DNA of 64,000 nt from Atkinsonella hypoxylon (GCA_000729835.1 JFHB01000007.1:368390-432389), one strand, 5' to 3'; positions 11,437-22,233 are shown, counted from the stretch's first letter. Notes: a model not told the origin generated them from the sequence alone. Numbers and translations are program-made.

Positions 11437-12874
11437 TTAACCATCAGGCAAGGGACCAAAGTAATCATCCTCCTCCTTGAAATATTCACTCTGCTCATGT
11501 TTTTTCCTCGCTAAAAGCGCTTTTCTATCATCATTTTCCATGAACAGCGCGAGTTCCCGTGAAAAGTATTCATCGTACTTTTTCAGGTTTTCAGGTGAAA
11601 CAGGTTGGAGTCCAATGACACTGTAGCTAAGGAAGGACCAGTAGATGTCAAAAACCCACTCCGGGCGGAGTAGGGCACATACCATCAACGCATGACACCA
11701 GCCTTTCCGTCTAAACCAATCATCAGAAAGTAAAGGGGGACATTCGAGACCTAAAGATTTCTCCTGATCTCGCACAATGTCGCAAAAGATGCTGAATTGC
11801 TCGTTGTAGAGTAGCTGGCTATGGCGCAGATAATCGATGGTTCGACCGTCTAACCATGGAGGGGGGACGAGGAACTGCAACGGCATGACGCTGCTCCATT
11901 CCCAGTCGAGTACCGCCACTAAATTGAACTCATCATCCCACAAGAGGTTCTGAATGCCCAGGTCACCATGAACCAAGACAAATGGTCCACAATCCAGAGC
12001 TAGATCGAGCTATGACTCCTTTACGAACTTTTTAAAGTAGTGCGAGGCGTATAAAGCATCGGGGCCATGTATGCCAATCATAGAATTCTTCGCCTTATCA
12101 ACCAGATTGTCTTCCAGCCAGAGAAGTGCATCCACGTACTCCTTTGATGTCTTGAACGTTGCATGCTTAGGAAACTTTGACGTAGGAGCCAAACCTTCGC
12201 CTTGCTGGAAAAGAATTTCGATACATAGGGGCCGAAGACGAACGCGGATAGCATCGTCATCGTCTCTTTTTGGCAGGCCAAGAGCACCGATCTCGGGGAA
12301 TTCCAGCCGCCGTAGTTGAATGTAGACCTTGGCTAGCTGCTCGTACATTATCTTTCTGGCTCTGGTGGGCTCCCCGGTCAGTGAGGACCAGACTTCCAGG
12401 TCCTTCGGAAAGCCAAGTTCCACAAGGTTTTTCCCTTCTATGTAGTCCATAATGATAAACGCCATCTTAATAGGACTATTCTCGGCGGAGGAATGCGCCC
12501 GTATCAAAGGGACAGGTATCGTGGTGTTGGCTGTCACGTATCTACAGCATTATCAGAGAAATCCTTTGGATGCGATCCCGGGAAAACTCACTTCATCGTG
12601 GCGATCTTACATCAATCTTCTCATCTATCCAAGGAATTCGTTCAGGGATAGGAATTCTCACGACCCATCGATCAGGCACCCCATCAGAGCCCGGCGTCCC
12701 GAATTGTACAAAGAAGCAGACGTTGTAGCTGCCATGCTTGACGGATTTAAATATCTGGCAGGGTTCGTTATCGCGATACGATGAAGCAAGCTGGAGAATC
12801 TCGCTCTGGTCTATTGACGTAATGAAGCGTTGCAGTGCTGCTTCGCTTTTGTCGCGAACGATTAAATTCCTCAT
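11437..12874 (-). pseudogene. APH-family phosphotransferase gene with a frameshift and a nonsense codon
   Basis: The gene resembles the large fungal aminoglycoside-phosphotransferase-like (APH, PF01636) kinase family. Exon 1 starts MRNLIVRDKSEA at 12874 and includes KSVKHGSYNVCFFVQF and WVVRIPIPERIPWIDEKID. After GATGTA one base is missing: the frame hits a stop, whereas a one-base shift gives IATMK, reaching a GTGAGT donor at 12591. The 50-nt intron ends TGTAG at 12542 and the frame continues YVTANTTIPVP. A second lesion is an in-frame TAG at 12010-12012 between KKFVKES and LDLALDCGPF. Beyond it the catalytic VHGDLGIQN loop and VLDWEWSSV metal-binding motif are intact. A 25-nt GTAAAG...CTAG segment spans the TAG, but it is too short to be an intron and would break the frame. 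With two lesions I call it a pseudogene. A sequencing error could explain one of them. Confidence 0.75.
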
Positions 12875-13371
12875 TCTCTAAGATGGGTGCCGGATGAAAG
12901 AGGACGGATAACATTCCCCAAATATGCTAGTAAATGTCGCCGCCTGAACTTTCAGGCCGCAGTAATCACGTGCATGCTTAAGATACTATAGAGAGATGAA
13001 GAGGGAGAAGATGTTACATTGTACTATAACGGAAGTAGATTAATTCTTCATCCGAAGGAGTCCACCGCTTTTCCTGCGACTATGATGCCGAAAAGTTCGG
13101 CTGGCATAAGGGTCTCGTACATTATATAGCTTACCTGATATACTTGCTACTTCTTTTCACCGCAGTTGGGCCATATTTGGATGGTAGCTGGGACAATACC
13201 CTTAGTACAGATATCGCAGTCAGCCATGGCTTGGCCTTTGGAAAATGTCGAATTTTGGGGAACGAAGTACGGAGTTTTGAGACCTTGATCGATGAATGCG
13301 AGGTAGAACTGGAGCAATAGGCTTACGTAATGGAACCTTGAGAAGAGAGTTATCCAGCGCGCATGGGTGTA
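12875..13371. other. Intergenic region, no gene seen
   Basis: About 500 bases between the kinase pseudogene start and the inverted-repeat element. No gene or repeat was recognised. Confidence 0.5.
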
Positions 13372-13730
13372 CAGTAAATCTCAGGTCCAGACCATGTGTG
13401 CATTGGCCTAGAGTGGAGCCAGAGCGGGTGTAGATTTAGGCAGAATAGCATATGCTAATCACACAGTATTAATTTCTAAGCAAGAGATCTAGAGTGCATT
13501 TCTATAGCACTATACCACTAGATATTAGTGCATTATATTACTACACTACTAAATACTAGTGCATATACGACTCAATATAAAAATGTTGATTCGCACTAAT
13601 AAACTGTGCATTCTGCATATGCTAGGCATATGCCCGGCATATACAAAACGCTTCACCGCCTGTGAAGAATACACCCTTTTTGGCTCCACTCTAGACCAAT
13701 GCACACATGGTCTGGACCTGAGATTTACTG
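13372..13730. mobile_element. MITE-like element with 50-bp terminal inverted repeats
   Basis: The arm at 13372-13421 starts CAGTAAATCTCAGGTCCAG. It is the reverse complement of 13681-13730 with one mismatch in 50. Similarity continues weakly inward (GGGTGTA). The core of about 260 bp is AT-rich, with short internal palindromes (GCATATGC, ACTAGTGCAT), and has no coding capacity. Size and structure fit a non-autonomous DNA transposon. No clean target-site duplication abuts the arms. However, CCAGCGCGCAT occurs just outside both ends (13354-13364 and 13736-13746), offset by 7 and 5 bp. The element lies about 160 bp upstream of the S30 start codon. Confidence 0.8.
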
Positions 13731-13893
13731 AAACCCCAGCGCGCATCAATATTTTTTCCGGCAGGGCAGGTGGGCTGGATCTACTCACGTGAGTGTCGCC
13801 TCCCACACACAACCATTTGCCAAATTCCGCAAAAACTCATCTTAGGTGCGCTCCATTCACTCATCCACATTATCGCCAAACAAATCCGTCATA

Positions 13894-14312
13894 ATGGGTA
13901 AAGTTCACGGATCTCTTGCCCGTGCAGGTACGTTCAACTTGCTATGACATGTAATACTATGATTCGAAAATTATTCTGACTCAAAGTTGATAGGCAAGGT
14001 CAAGTCTCAGACCCCTAAAGTACGAACCCATCCAAACTCTCCCCTATCGATTTCAAATTCAAACTGCGAAAAGCCGATAGACTGATTCAATTTCTTTTTT
14101 CGCATCAATAGGTTGAGCCCCAGGAGAAGGCCAAGACCCCCAAGGGCCGTGCCCTCAAGCGCATCAAGTACACCCGACGATTTGTCAACGTCACCCTCAC
14201 TGGTGGCAAGAGAAAGGTGAGCAGGCAACACACAATCTGCGCAACACTATTTGCGACTGAACACGGCGAGCTGATCTTCGTACTACAGATGAATCCAAAC
14301 CCTGGCTCGTAA
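13894..14312 (+). CDS. rps30: 40S ribosomal protein S30 (eS30)
   Basis: Four exons, 13894-13927, 13994-14019, 14112-14216 and 14289-14312, encode 62 residues. All introns use GT-AG with GTACGT, GTACGA and GTGAGC donors. The protein begins MGKVHGSLARAGKVKSQTPK, continues KGRALKRIKYTRRFVNV and ends GGKRKMNPNPGS. This is the full eS30 of the small ribosomal subunit, without a ubiquitin-like fusion, as usual in fungi. The last exon carries only seven codons and the stop. Such intron-dense short genes are typical of fungal ribosomal proteins. The proximal promoter sits just downstream of the inverted-repeat element. Confidence 0.97.
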
Positions 14313-14943
14313 AGCAACCGATAACAGGATGGGGCAAATTTAATTGGGATAGTTCGGCGGAACACCGTTTCGTAAAAGGGTTACATATGAAAAATCGGCG
14401 GGACGGAATATGGCATCAAGTCGGGTTGATGAATAGGCTGATGAGCATCTTGAGTGTGACTGGGTGCGACGAAGCGAAATGGCTTCACTCGGCGTCCGGT
14501 GTCGTTCGTCAATACAACAACATTTATCCGCAAAGAACACCCTTTCTATGCCCAGACTACGTAATGCGTGCGGCAACAATTTTATTGCCTTGAAATCAAG
14601 AGCAACGTCGACGAATTTGAAGAAGGAATTCCTGAAAGTTGGCCGGGTTGCCCTAGTGGTTGTGTTAATATCTCTGCAACTATTGTTCCACGACTGCCTT
14701 AGACCCATATCACCTGTAATTTAACAAAACTGAACCGTGCAATACGTCCAAGCGGGATAATACCCAATATTGACACAACAGTAATTAGATATTGCCCCGA
14801 CACCAAAATCACGTGACCAAAATATCCCCTCGTTCATCCACCCAATGCTCACAAGCTGAGAATACTGATCTTTCCAAAACACCCAAACAAATAGCCAAAT
14901 TCCGCCTCTGAATCATCGAACTAGCCGGGCACCTAGAACTTTC
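14313..14943. other. Intergenic region
   Basis: It holds the probable 3' untranslated region of the S30 gene and the promoter of the Y14 gene. ORFs here lack any family resemblance. Confidence 0.5.
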
Positions 14944-15514
14944 ATGATGGCAGATGTGGAAATGGACGTCGACCGAGCGTCGCCCCCTCCTCGCAACGAA
15001 TCCAAAATGCAAACGCATGCAAAAGCCACGGCCGTGCGATCTATCGAGGGCTGGATCATCATTGTCACTAATGTGCATGATGAGGCCGATGAGGAGGCTA
15101 TTCAAGATAAATTCGGAGACTATGGCGAGATCAAAAACTTACATTTGAATTTGGATCGAAGGAGCGGTTATGTCAAGGTAAGTTGCGGCATGCAGATTCC
15201 GGCGTCATGTCTCACGAAGAGGTGGAACGGGGGACAAGAACAAGAATGCGGCGAGCAAAAGCAAAGACGGTAAAAACTAAATGATCCTCTAAATCTAGGG
15301 CTATGCCTTGATCGAATATGCCACACTGGAAGAGGCCCGGGCAGCCATTGACGGCGCCCACGACACCAAATTACTAGAACAGACTATTGTGGTGGACTTT
15401 GCATTTGTGCGACCCCCACCGGGCAAGGCTGGGCGAGGAGGTGGTAGAGCAGGTGGTGGTAGAAGACAACGAAGCAGAAGCAGGAGTCCCGCGACAAAGG
15501 ACGCAAATGAGTGA
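14944..15514 (+). CDS. RNA-binding protein Y14 (RBM8A), exon-junction complex
   Basis: Two exons, 14944-15177 and 15299-15514, encode 149 residues. The donor GTAAGT follows TATGTCAAG, and the acceptor is AATCTAG before GGCTATGCC. A single RRM covers roughly residues 36-118. RNP2 reads IIVTNV and RNP1 GYALIEY, with the Y14-typical stretches DEADEEAIQDKFGDYGEIKN and LNLDRRSGYVKGYALIEY. The intron splits the RRM just before RNP1. The tail is Gly/Arg then Arg/Ser rich. Y14 binds Mago nashi and locks eIF4A3 on spliced mRNA, acting in the nucleus and on exported mRNA. The start could be either of two adjacent ATGs. Confidence 0.93.
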
Positions 15515-16017
15515 AAGCGGGAGCTCCATGGAAAAGTAATGGAAAGAGGACAAGATGCGAGATCTTGTGGCCGATGTGCCGATTCTGATGACATCGAGCA
15601 ACGTCGGTGTGTGCAATAATCAAGATTAGGTATAGTGAATTCAACCGAGGTTGTGGTTGGACTCTTGCTGACTTGAACCAGGATGAAGGGAGCATAGAAA
15701 TGCCACCGGTGCCCACGCCATGTTGACAGTTGCGTCAAGACTAGACTCCTGAAGACGCGTTTTTGCATAGCTAGATGGACCTATAAACGGCAACACAATG
15801 AGGAAATCCATGCAAACAGCGTTTCCACATGTTCTCAAGGAATCATTATGCCAGATGCCAATGACTGCCAAACCATACGAAACGAAACCTGCCATGACCG
15901 CCTCGTACATCCATAACGCGCTAACAGCTCTCCATTATGAACATATGCGTGGCTCTAAGAGTGGGTTGTTCTCTAGATGCGTCGTCGCTGAAGACCATCT
16001 CCAAATCGCCTCCCGCA
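15515..16017. other. Intergenic region
   Basis: It holds the 3' flank of the Y14 gene. A minus-strand frame at about 15910-16000 could be read as an acidic tail (GGDLEMVFSDDA), but it is not connected to anything convincing. Confidence 0.4.
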
Positions 16018-16337
16018 TTATAAAGCCTTGAAGTCTCCTTCTATTTTGACTCTGCCATTGTGGATTCAGGAACTGCTGCATCTTGTTGTACTGGTAAGGG
16101 ATCAACATTCGAGACAGTTGTTCCTGTTTAGGAGGCTCATATACTGAAAATTCACTGTCTGTGTCGATGCGTTTTGCAATCTCGTCTGCTGATTCTGGAT
16201 CATGATTCTGTCGCTTTCTCTTCTTCCCTTCCACTTGGTCCTCTATGTCGGAAACTATGGTGAAGCCAATGACTTTATCCTGCGCATGAAGGCCGCTCCT
16301 TAGGCGAAAACTTGTACTCCGTAAAATGATTGGACAT
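16018..16337 (-). pseudogene. Possible small broken gene, unknown function
   Basis: From ATG at 16337 a frame reads MSNHFTEYKFSPKERPSCA, then meets TAA at about 16275. One frame away, protein-like sequence continues: DKVIGFTIVSD, then GKKRKRQNHDPESADEIAKR, then SEFSVYEPPKQEQLSRMLIP and YQYNKMQQFLNPQWQ. After that the frame becomes doubtful; a further shift gives RVKIEGDFKAL and a stop at 16018. Composition (nuclear-signal-like KKRKRQ, a non-repetitive polar sequence) suggests real coding ancestry. No intron with good splice sites joins the pieces. It may be a pseudogene, a gene with an unrecognised intron, or a sequence error. I recognise no family. Confidence 0.35.
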
Positions 16338-16893
16338 TGGTGGCTGGAATTCGGAGGGAGGGGAAGGCGACGGCGACCTGGATCTTGCGTCGGTACTTAC
16401 CTACGCAGGCGTGATGAGCACGTTAGGTAGCGTACCCCGTAACAAATGAGGCCGAATTTGCGACTTTGCCTTTCGGCAAGACGAACCGTGCTTGAAAGGC
16501 CACATCACACGCCGCCATAACTCCCACCCAATGCAATGACGGCCAGATTGATGTGGTTGGCATTATAGAAAAAAGTACAGCCAAATGTGTGTGTGTGTGC
16601 GTGTGCGTGAGTGGGGTAATAGCACCTTCTTACTAGGAGGGATGGCCCCACTTCAGCTGTTGGTATGCTCCTTCCTCATTACCAAAACCAGGCGCAGCTC
16701 ATTGGTCCAGGTACTGACTGACGCACTTCTACGTTCTATTCTCACGACAGGCGGGACGGACACGAGAGCTGGATCTTATACAAAGCCGACCAGCTAACCT
16801 TTCAGGCCACTCGCCGCTTTAGATGTGATCACAATATCGTCGATTGGTCCGCCCCAATGGCGCATGTAGTGTGCCCCTACCGCAGCCGTCGCC
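16338..16893. other. Divergent promoter region
   Basis: It lies between the doubtful minus-strand gene and the RTC1 gene. It contains a short (GT)n-like run at 16586-16610. Nothing else was recognised. Confidence 0.45.
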
Positions 16894-19800
16894 ATGTACA
16901 GTCGCGAGTCTAAGATTATGCGAAAGCTTCTTGGGAAGACGGCTCCTGATTCTGCGGCTGGCGATCTATCCTCTATTGCCGGCACGGCCACCCCAATTCC
17001 AACCCCTTTTCGCCCTTCCAGGTCTCAAGATGCCACCTATGCAGCGGGTGCTCCGATTTCCTGCTTCGACGTCTCATCCGATCGACGCGCCGTGATCCTC
17101 GGCGGTCCCCATATCCTCAAGACCGTGGTGCTAGACGATCCTGCAAGTCCTAGTTTCATCTTCAACGACGGCATCGATGTTCGAGCGGCCATCACAACAC
17201 GGCAATCGACCGGGGCTCGCCCAAATGTCGTAGCAGATCAGCTCAATATTCGTGACGTCAAGTGGCACAGTGGCTCTCAAATTTATACAGCATGCGGTAG
17301 CGGCAAAGTCTTCTCTTACGATCTGACCAGGCTCGGTGCTGGTGAAGCTGAGCCTCTCGAATACATTCTGATGCACGAAGATTCTCGTCAGATGAATAGT
17401 TTGGACATCAACCCTCACTTGCAGTCTTGGTTATTAACCGGCGGGCAAGATGGGACCGCCAGAGTTTTCGATTCTAATACCACGACACCTGCACGACATG
17501 GCGTTACATTTCGACAGCGATTTGCGCCTCTACGATGTATTGATCCTATTAGGCAGGTCAAGTGGTCCCCGAAACAAGGTCACGAGATGGCTTGCTGTAC
17601 AGAAAGCGGCGTGGTTATGAAGTGGGACGTTCGACAACCCTCGAGACCGGTTCTTAGAATCAACGCCCACGACAAGTGCTGCTCAGCTATTGCGTGGCAT
17701 CCCGATGGAACCCACATTCTTAGTGCTGGGTGGGATGCCAGACTGCATATTTGGGATCTAAGTAATGCGGCAGATAAGCGACAGAAGGCTAAATGGACAA
17801 TTATCGCCCCTGCACCCATCACCGCTATCGCTTGGCGTCCTGGCCTCTGGTCTGCCAGCGCTCAAGCAAGAAGGGCAGCACAAGTAGCTGTTACTTATAG
17901 TGAGTCTGGCTATCGCAAGTATGGCACCTCTACTATTCACATTTGGGACTTCGCCAGGCCAACTATGCCTTATAAAGAAATTGAAAGCTTCGAGACATAC
18001 CCAGCAGCGCTTGCGTGGCAAGATCAGGACATATTGTGGACTGTCGGGCAGGATGGAGCCTTCCACCAGCGGGATGTAGCCTTTGCCCGGAAGCTTGTTG
18101 ATCGGCAGTCCACCTCTGCTATGGCATTTTCCTCGAGAGGTGATGCGTTTTTGTTTCTCGACGAGCGACCAAACTCATATCGGCCACGATTTCACACCTC
18201 CCACCATGCTAATATCATTCATCGGGCTACGTACGGCCCGAGCCCTGATAATGCTGGGTTGAGCCTGAGTAGAAGCGACTCAGAAGACGATGTATTGGGC
18301 AGCTTTCTCGGTCCCCGTCGAAGAGTCACGCGAAAGAGAAGACTCAGTGCGCGGTCCAGCGTGCCATTGAGCACGACGCCACCATCTGGAGGATCATCGA
18401 TCCCTGATGATTCTAAGCAAAACCTAGGACTTGAACAATCGATCAACGTCACAGGAATGTTCAAGCCCCAGCAGGCCATGTCTGTTGGGCACATACCCGC
18501 TGCGATGCCGGTGCAGGTGTACCGATTTATGTCGAGTGCATATCTGGATACGCTAAAATTGGGCCTTCCGTACGTCGAAGCCGGGAGATGTATGGTTGAA
18601 CGTGTCGGCGACATGATGGAGCAATTCGCCAAAGCCTCCGAGGTAGCAAACCTGTATCGGTTAGCGCAAACTTGGCGCATCTTGGCTTACGCCATGAAAA
18701 TCCTTCTGAAGCGTCGAGCACAGTACCACTTCGAGGTTCGCGTTGGGCAGTTTCAGAAAGTGCACCTGGACGACGGATCTAGACGACTGGACCGGTTAAA
18801 GCACTCAGAGACAAGTGCCCATGGGGAGGACACCTCTCGACGTCCTTCGGAACAGAGAAGTAGTGCTGATAGCCGCTTACATCCCATCCGCTCATTACTC
18901 TCGGAAGAGATTGAAAGCACGTCGAATGTACCTACGCCCGTAGCTCGACCAGCCGATAATAACGCAAGTGGATTTGGTCTCGATGGCGTGCCGCATGCAC
19001 ATGGGAAACGGTTGCCAGCTATCGTGGAGCCTGAAAACCTCAGTCTGGGACCTGCCGCTCATGGTTCTTTCAAAGAGCCCCAGAATCCGACAAAGCGGCT
19101 TCAACCAGAGCCTATGTCCGTAGGAAGTGGTGGAACAGACAAGTCCACTGATTCTTCATGCACAGAGGGATACGAGTTTTATGACATGGAAGTGCTGGCC
19201 AAAGCCATCGATGTACCGATGACAGGTCAGCGAAGCATAAACAAAGGGTTTCCCCATAGCGGAAGGACTGTTGGGCATGATTCAGACGAAAGTTTTGGCC
19301 AGGTGTTCTCCATCTCGAGTGGTACTAAGAGATCTGAAAGAATGGGATCCAGTGGAGACGCGTTTGCCCGTCCTGGTCTTATCAGAGAGCAATCCGATCT
19401 GGAAAGAGAGAGTGGTGCATCTAGTCAAGACTCGCCCGTCATGGCAAAGACACTGACGGATAAAAGTGGCCGGCCAGTTCGGCCCGGTGACTCACCAGAG
19501 GAGGTTTTCATGATTTCACAGACCACGAAAACTGATGAGAGCTATCCTTCACAGCCGTCCTTCACTTCAGACGGTAATGATTTCAACATGTCGCCAGGCA
19601 ACTCAGTACCGGGGATTGAAAGTGGACAATCTGCCAGCCCAACGAAGAAGAGATCAGTGTCACCTAGGCGCGACCCAAGACCTCATATTATAGAAACAGA
19701 CTATCTGCCGTGGCACCACGATCCCCCTTATCCACAGCCTCTAAGCACAGAGGACTGCAAGGGGCTGGTAGTCTCCTCAGTCTCGCCTCTCGACCCACAC

Positions 19801-20757
19801 AAGCTCGTGCTGCGCGCCCTCGATTTTGAATGCCAAACTTCGGCACTGCACGCCTCTGCGGTTATCTTGCTATTGAAGCCGCTTCTGCCCGATTCTGTCA
19901 TTGACAGCCATCGCGCAAGGGCTGTCTTACGGCAACATCATCGCCGTCTGATGGAGATGAGTCTCTTTGTCGAGGCAGCCCTTCTTCGCAACATGTGCGT
20001 CCAAGGTTGGCCAGACGGCTTGCCGAATTGGGGGGAAAACTACACTGCCATATTCTCCGGTGCTCAGCAAGCGGGCAAAGTGGGCTTATTCTGTTCATCG
20101 TGCCGCAAACCTCGAGAAGTTGACCCACAGGCTGGTGCTGAGGCAGTCTGGACGTGCGAACGATGTCGAAGTGTCATGGCGCCGTGCTCGATCTGTGGGC
20201 ACAGGGAGGCAGAGCGGCCGTCACACATTCCGGCCGAGATTGCGCCATCTCGGTCGGATCTTGAATCAAAGATGTGGCTTTCGCGATGGTGGTATTGCCC
20301 AGGCTGTGCTCACGGTGGCCATGCTTCATGCCTACAGCTGTGGCATGGCGCCTCGGAGACGACATTGCTAGCGGATCCATCCATCAAGTACAGTGATGGG
20401 TGTTGTCCGACTGACGGATGCGGACATGCGTGCCTTCCGGGCAAATATCGCGGCGAGACGACGACGGCTCGGTCAGACGAGCTAGGGCGGGTGGCAGTTG
20501 ATTCGTGCCGGGCCCGAGAGACACCGGCCAGCCGAGGCGGCAGTCGACGATCGAGTCCGGGTGCACCGTTGGAACGCAGTGTACGGAGTGATGGCAACGA
20601 TGTTCCTCAGAGCAAGGCAGTCGGGATGGCGCGGGAGGCTCTGAACAAGGGTAGTAGTGGAGGAATACTGAGCTCAAGCCCAGGGCGGACAATCAACACG
20701 GGGGAAGGAGAGCGCAGAAAGAGCGTCAAGTTTGCGAGGCAGGATCATGGGCAATGA
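16894..20757 (+). CDS. RTC1: SEA/GATOR2 complex subunit Rtc1 (WDR24 homologue)
   Basis: A single 1287-residue ORF. The N-terminal third is a WD40 propeller, with repeats such as LLTGGQDGTARVFDSNT, KWSPKQGHEMACC, SAIAWHPDGTHILSAGWD and ARLHIWDLSNAADK. The middle (about 440-1000) is low-complexity and probably disordered, with a conserved helical block around YRFMSSAYLDTLKLGLPYVE. The C-terminus is a Cys/His RING-like module: FCSSCRKPRE, WTCERC, APCSICGH, YCPGCAHGGHASCLQLW and CCPTDGCGHACLPGKY. This order is that of yeast Rtc1/Sea2 and animal WDR24, which act at the vacuolar membrane to control TORC1 in response to amino acids. Yeast named it for restriction of telomere capping. The second in-frame ATG is at codon 9. 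Confidence 0.92.
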   Translation: MYSRESKIMRKLLGKTAPDSAAGDLSSIAGTATPIPTPFRPSRSQDATYAAGAPISCFDVSSDRRAVILGGPHILKTVVLDDPASPSFIFNDGIDVRAAITTRQSTGARPNVVADQLNIRDVKWHSGSQIYTACGSGKVFSYDLTRLGAGEAEPLEYILMHEDSRQMNSLDINPHLQSWLLTGGQDGTARVFDSNTTTPARHGVTFRQRFAPLRCIDPIRQVKWSPKQGHEMACCTESGVVMKWDVRQPSRPVLRINAHDKCCSAIAWHPDGTHILSAGWDARLHIWDLSNAADKRQKAKWTIIAPAPITAIAWRPGLWSASAQARRAAQVAVTYSESGYRKYGTSTIHIWDFARPTMPYKEIESFETYPAALAWQDQDILWTVGQDGAFHQRDVAFARKLVDRQSTSAMAFSSRGDAFLFLDERPNSYRPRFHTSHHANIIHRATYGPSPDNAGLSLSRSDSEDDVLGSFLGPRRRVTRKRRLSARSSVPLSTTPPSGGSSIPDDSKQNLGLEQSINVTGMFKPQQAMSVGHIPAAMPVQVYRFMSSAYLDTLKLGLPYVEAGRCMVERVGDMMEQFAKASEVANLYRLAQTWRILAYAMKILLKRRAQYHFEVRVGQFQKVHLDDGSRRLDRLKHSETSAHGEDTSRRPSEQRSSADSRLHPIRSLLSEEIESTSNVPTPVARPADNNASGFGLDGVPHAHGKRLPAIVEPENLSLGPAAHGSFKEPQNPTKRLQPEPMSVGSGGTDKSTDSSCTEGYEFYDMEVLAKAIDVPMTGQRSINKGFPHSGRTVGHDSDESFGQVFSISSGTKRSERMGSSGDAFARPGLIREQSDLERESGASSQDSPVMAKTLTDKSGRPVRPGDSPEEVFMISQTTKTDESYPSQPSFTSDGNDFNMSPGNSVPGIESGQSASPTKKRSVSPRRDPRPHIIETDYLPWHHDPPYPQPLSTEDCKGLVVSSVSPLDPHKLVLRALDFECQTSALHASAVILLLKPLLPDSVIDSHRARAVLRQHHRRLMEMSLFVEAALLRNMCVQGWPDGLPNWGENYTAIFSGAQQAGKVGLFCSSCRKPREVDPQAGAEAVWTCERCRSVMAPCSICGHREAERPSHIPAEIAPSRSDLESKMWLSRWWYCPGCAHGGHASCLQLWHGASETTLLADPSIKYSDGCCPTDGCGHACLPGKYRGETTTARSDELGRVAVDSCRARETPASRGGSRRSSPGAPLERSVRSDGNDVPQSKAVGMAREALNKGSSGGILSSSPGRTINTGEGERRKSVKFARQDHGQ

Positions 20758-21180
20758 GGAAGTCATCTTTGCAGTGTCTTGTTACATTTGGTGGGTTTTG
20801 TCCGAATCTGGTCCCAGCCAGAGGGCCTTCCACCCAGGCCTGTGGTACGAACGAGATGAGATGCAGTCTATAGATGATCAAATGATGGGTGCATGAGGAT
20901 ATGCGGATAATTTGTTACTTCCATAATACAGGTACACCTTGGATCAGACAGAATATGTGTGTCACTCCGAAGAGGTACACTTGCCCAAGTACATGACGGG
21001 GAAGATGTCCAGTCCAGACACTTATCGCGGTACCGGGAAATGACTATATACCTACCTACCTAGGCAGACAGGGATCATCAGCCAATCAAGCAAGTATCGA
21101 TGCTCAATCTTACCCCCTCCCCCTCCCTCTCCCCCTCTATCACCTTGTCAGCTGATTGATGTGCAAGGCTAACTAGTTAA
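20758..21180. other. Intergenic region entering the accessory block
   Basis: It holds the 3' flank of RTC1. From about 21064 the motif GGCAGACAGGGATCATCAGC begins the first repeat unit of the secreted-protein array. The same sequence recurs near 22103, and its first half near 23116. Confidence 0.6.
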
Positions 21181-21704
21181 TTACCTAGTCGGCGTAGGCC
21201 CGCAGTGCGGCGGCGTGGTAGTATATACATAGCGGCTCAGGCAATTCCTCTGGCCTTCGTAGTCAGCGCATATGGCCCATGTTGCGTGGGATACTGCAGT
21301 CGCCGTGCTACACCCGCAAGGGAGCGTAAGGGTGGCTATACAAGCTACGTTAGCTTACTACCTATCTTTCCCATACGTATAGTATATGCTTGTACAACAG
21401 GAGCCGAAAGAAAGGCACGCACCGTTCACCCTGCATGGCTTCGAATCGGGATTGTAAGGACAGCCGCTCCACTTGCCAAAGTATACCACGGCGCTGGTCC
21501 TCACGGCGCAGGCCGTCGGGGCAGGAGAATCGGGGAAACGGAGCTTGGCCCATTGGACTGCAGGGCCGTTGCGGCAGTGGCATCTGGTCGCGTTAGCTTA
21601 CGCTGCATTTTTTGTTACAAAAAAGGAAAAATACAACAAAAATGAGATAAGCATAGCTGGACGTACCCCGTTAGGAAGAGCAGGACTAAGGCTAAGTAGC
21701 GCAT
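21181..21704 (-). CDS. Small cysteine-rich secreted protein, array copy 1
   Basis: Three exons, 21704-21667, 21583-21423 and 21344-21181, encode 120 residues. Exon 1 gives MRYLALVLLFLTG, a short hydrophobic signal-peptide-like leader, and ends at GTACGT. Exon 2 contains CHCRNGPAV, TACAV, SGCPYNP and CRVN. Exon 3 reads ACIATLTLPCGC, ICADYEGQRNC and TTTPPHCGP, and stops TAA. All junctions restore the frame in the same phases as in the sister copies, which is strong support for the model. There are eleven cysteines, so the mature protein is probably disulphide-bonded and extracellular. No known family was recognised. Effector or antimicrobial-type roles are possible but inferred only from size, cysteines and duplication. 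No catalytic motif is visible. Confidence 0.72.
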
Positions 21705-22233
21705 TGTATTGTAAATCGGCTTATAAGAGCAGAAGGGAGCTAGCTAGAATAAAGAAGAGGTAGAAATACAGACTTATATTACTATATAGTTATATAACTT
21801 TATAAGTATATAGCAGTAAGAAGATTTCTTAGCTACTAAATTTCTACTTTCTACATAAGTAATGTAATAATAGACTTAAAAAGACACTTCTATAGCGTAT
21901 AAGTAGTATATATTAAGAATATATATCGCTTAGCTATATCTTTATTTACTAGGTATAATTATAAGATAAGGGGAAAAAAAAAATAATTTTGTCTCTAGTA
22001 ATGGAAGGATCTAAACTAATCTTGCGCGTTATCCGCACCTTCTAGTTATAGCAGCTCTATTATAGGAAAAAAAAAAACCAACCCTGCTCAGCAGTGCCCA
22101 GGCAGACAGGGATCATCAGCCAATCAAGTATCGATGCTCAATCTTACCCCCTCCGCCTCCGCCTCCGCCTCCCCCTCCCTCTCCCCCTCTATCACCTTGT
22201 CAGCTGATTGATGTGCAAGGCTTAACTAGTTAA
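21705..22233. repeat. Upstream flank of copy 1, start of repeat unit 2
   Basis: AT-rich, non-coding. The block TTATATTACT...AGACACTTCTATAGCGTATAAGTAGT (21770-21910), the one around CTAGGTATAATTATAAGATAAGG and the one around CTAATCTTGCGCGTTATCCGCACC recur almost unchanged upstream of copy 2 (22800-23050). They recur more diverged upstream of copy 3. Unit 2 begins near 22098. Confidence 0.75.
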
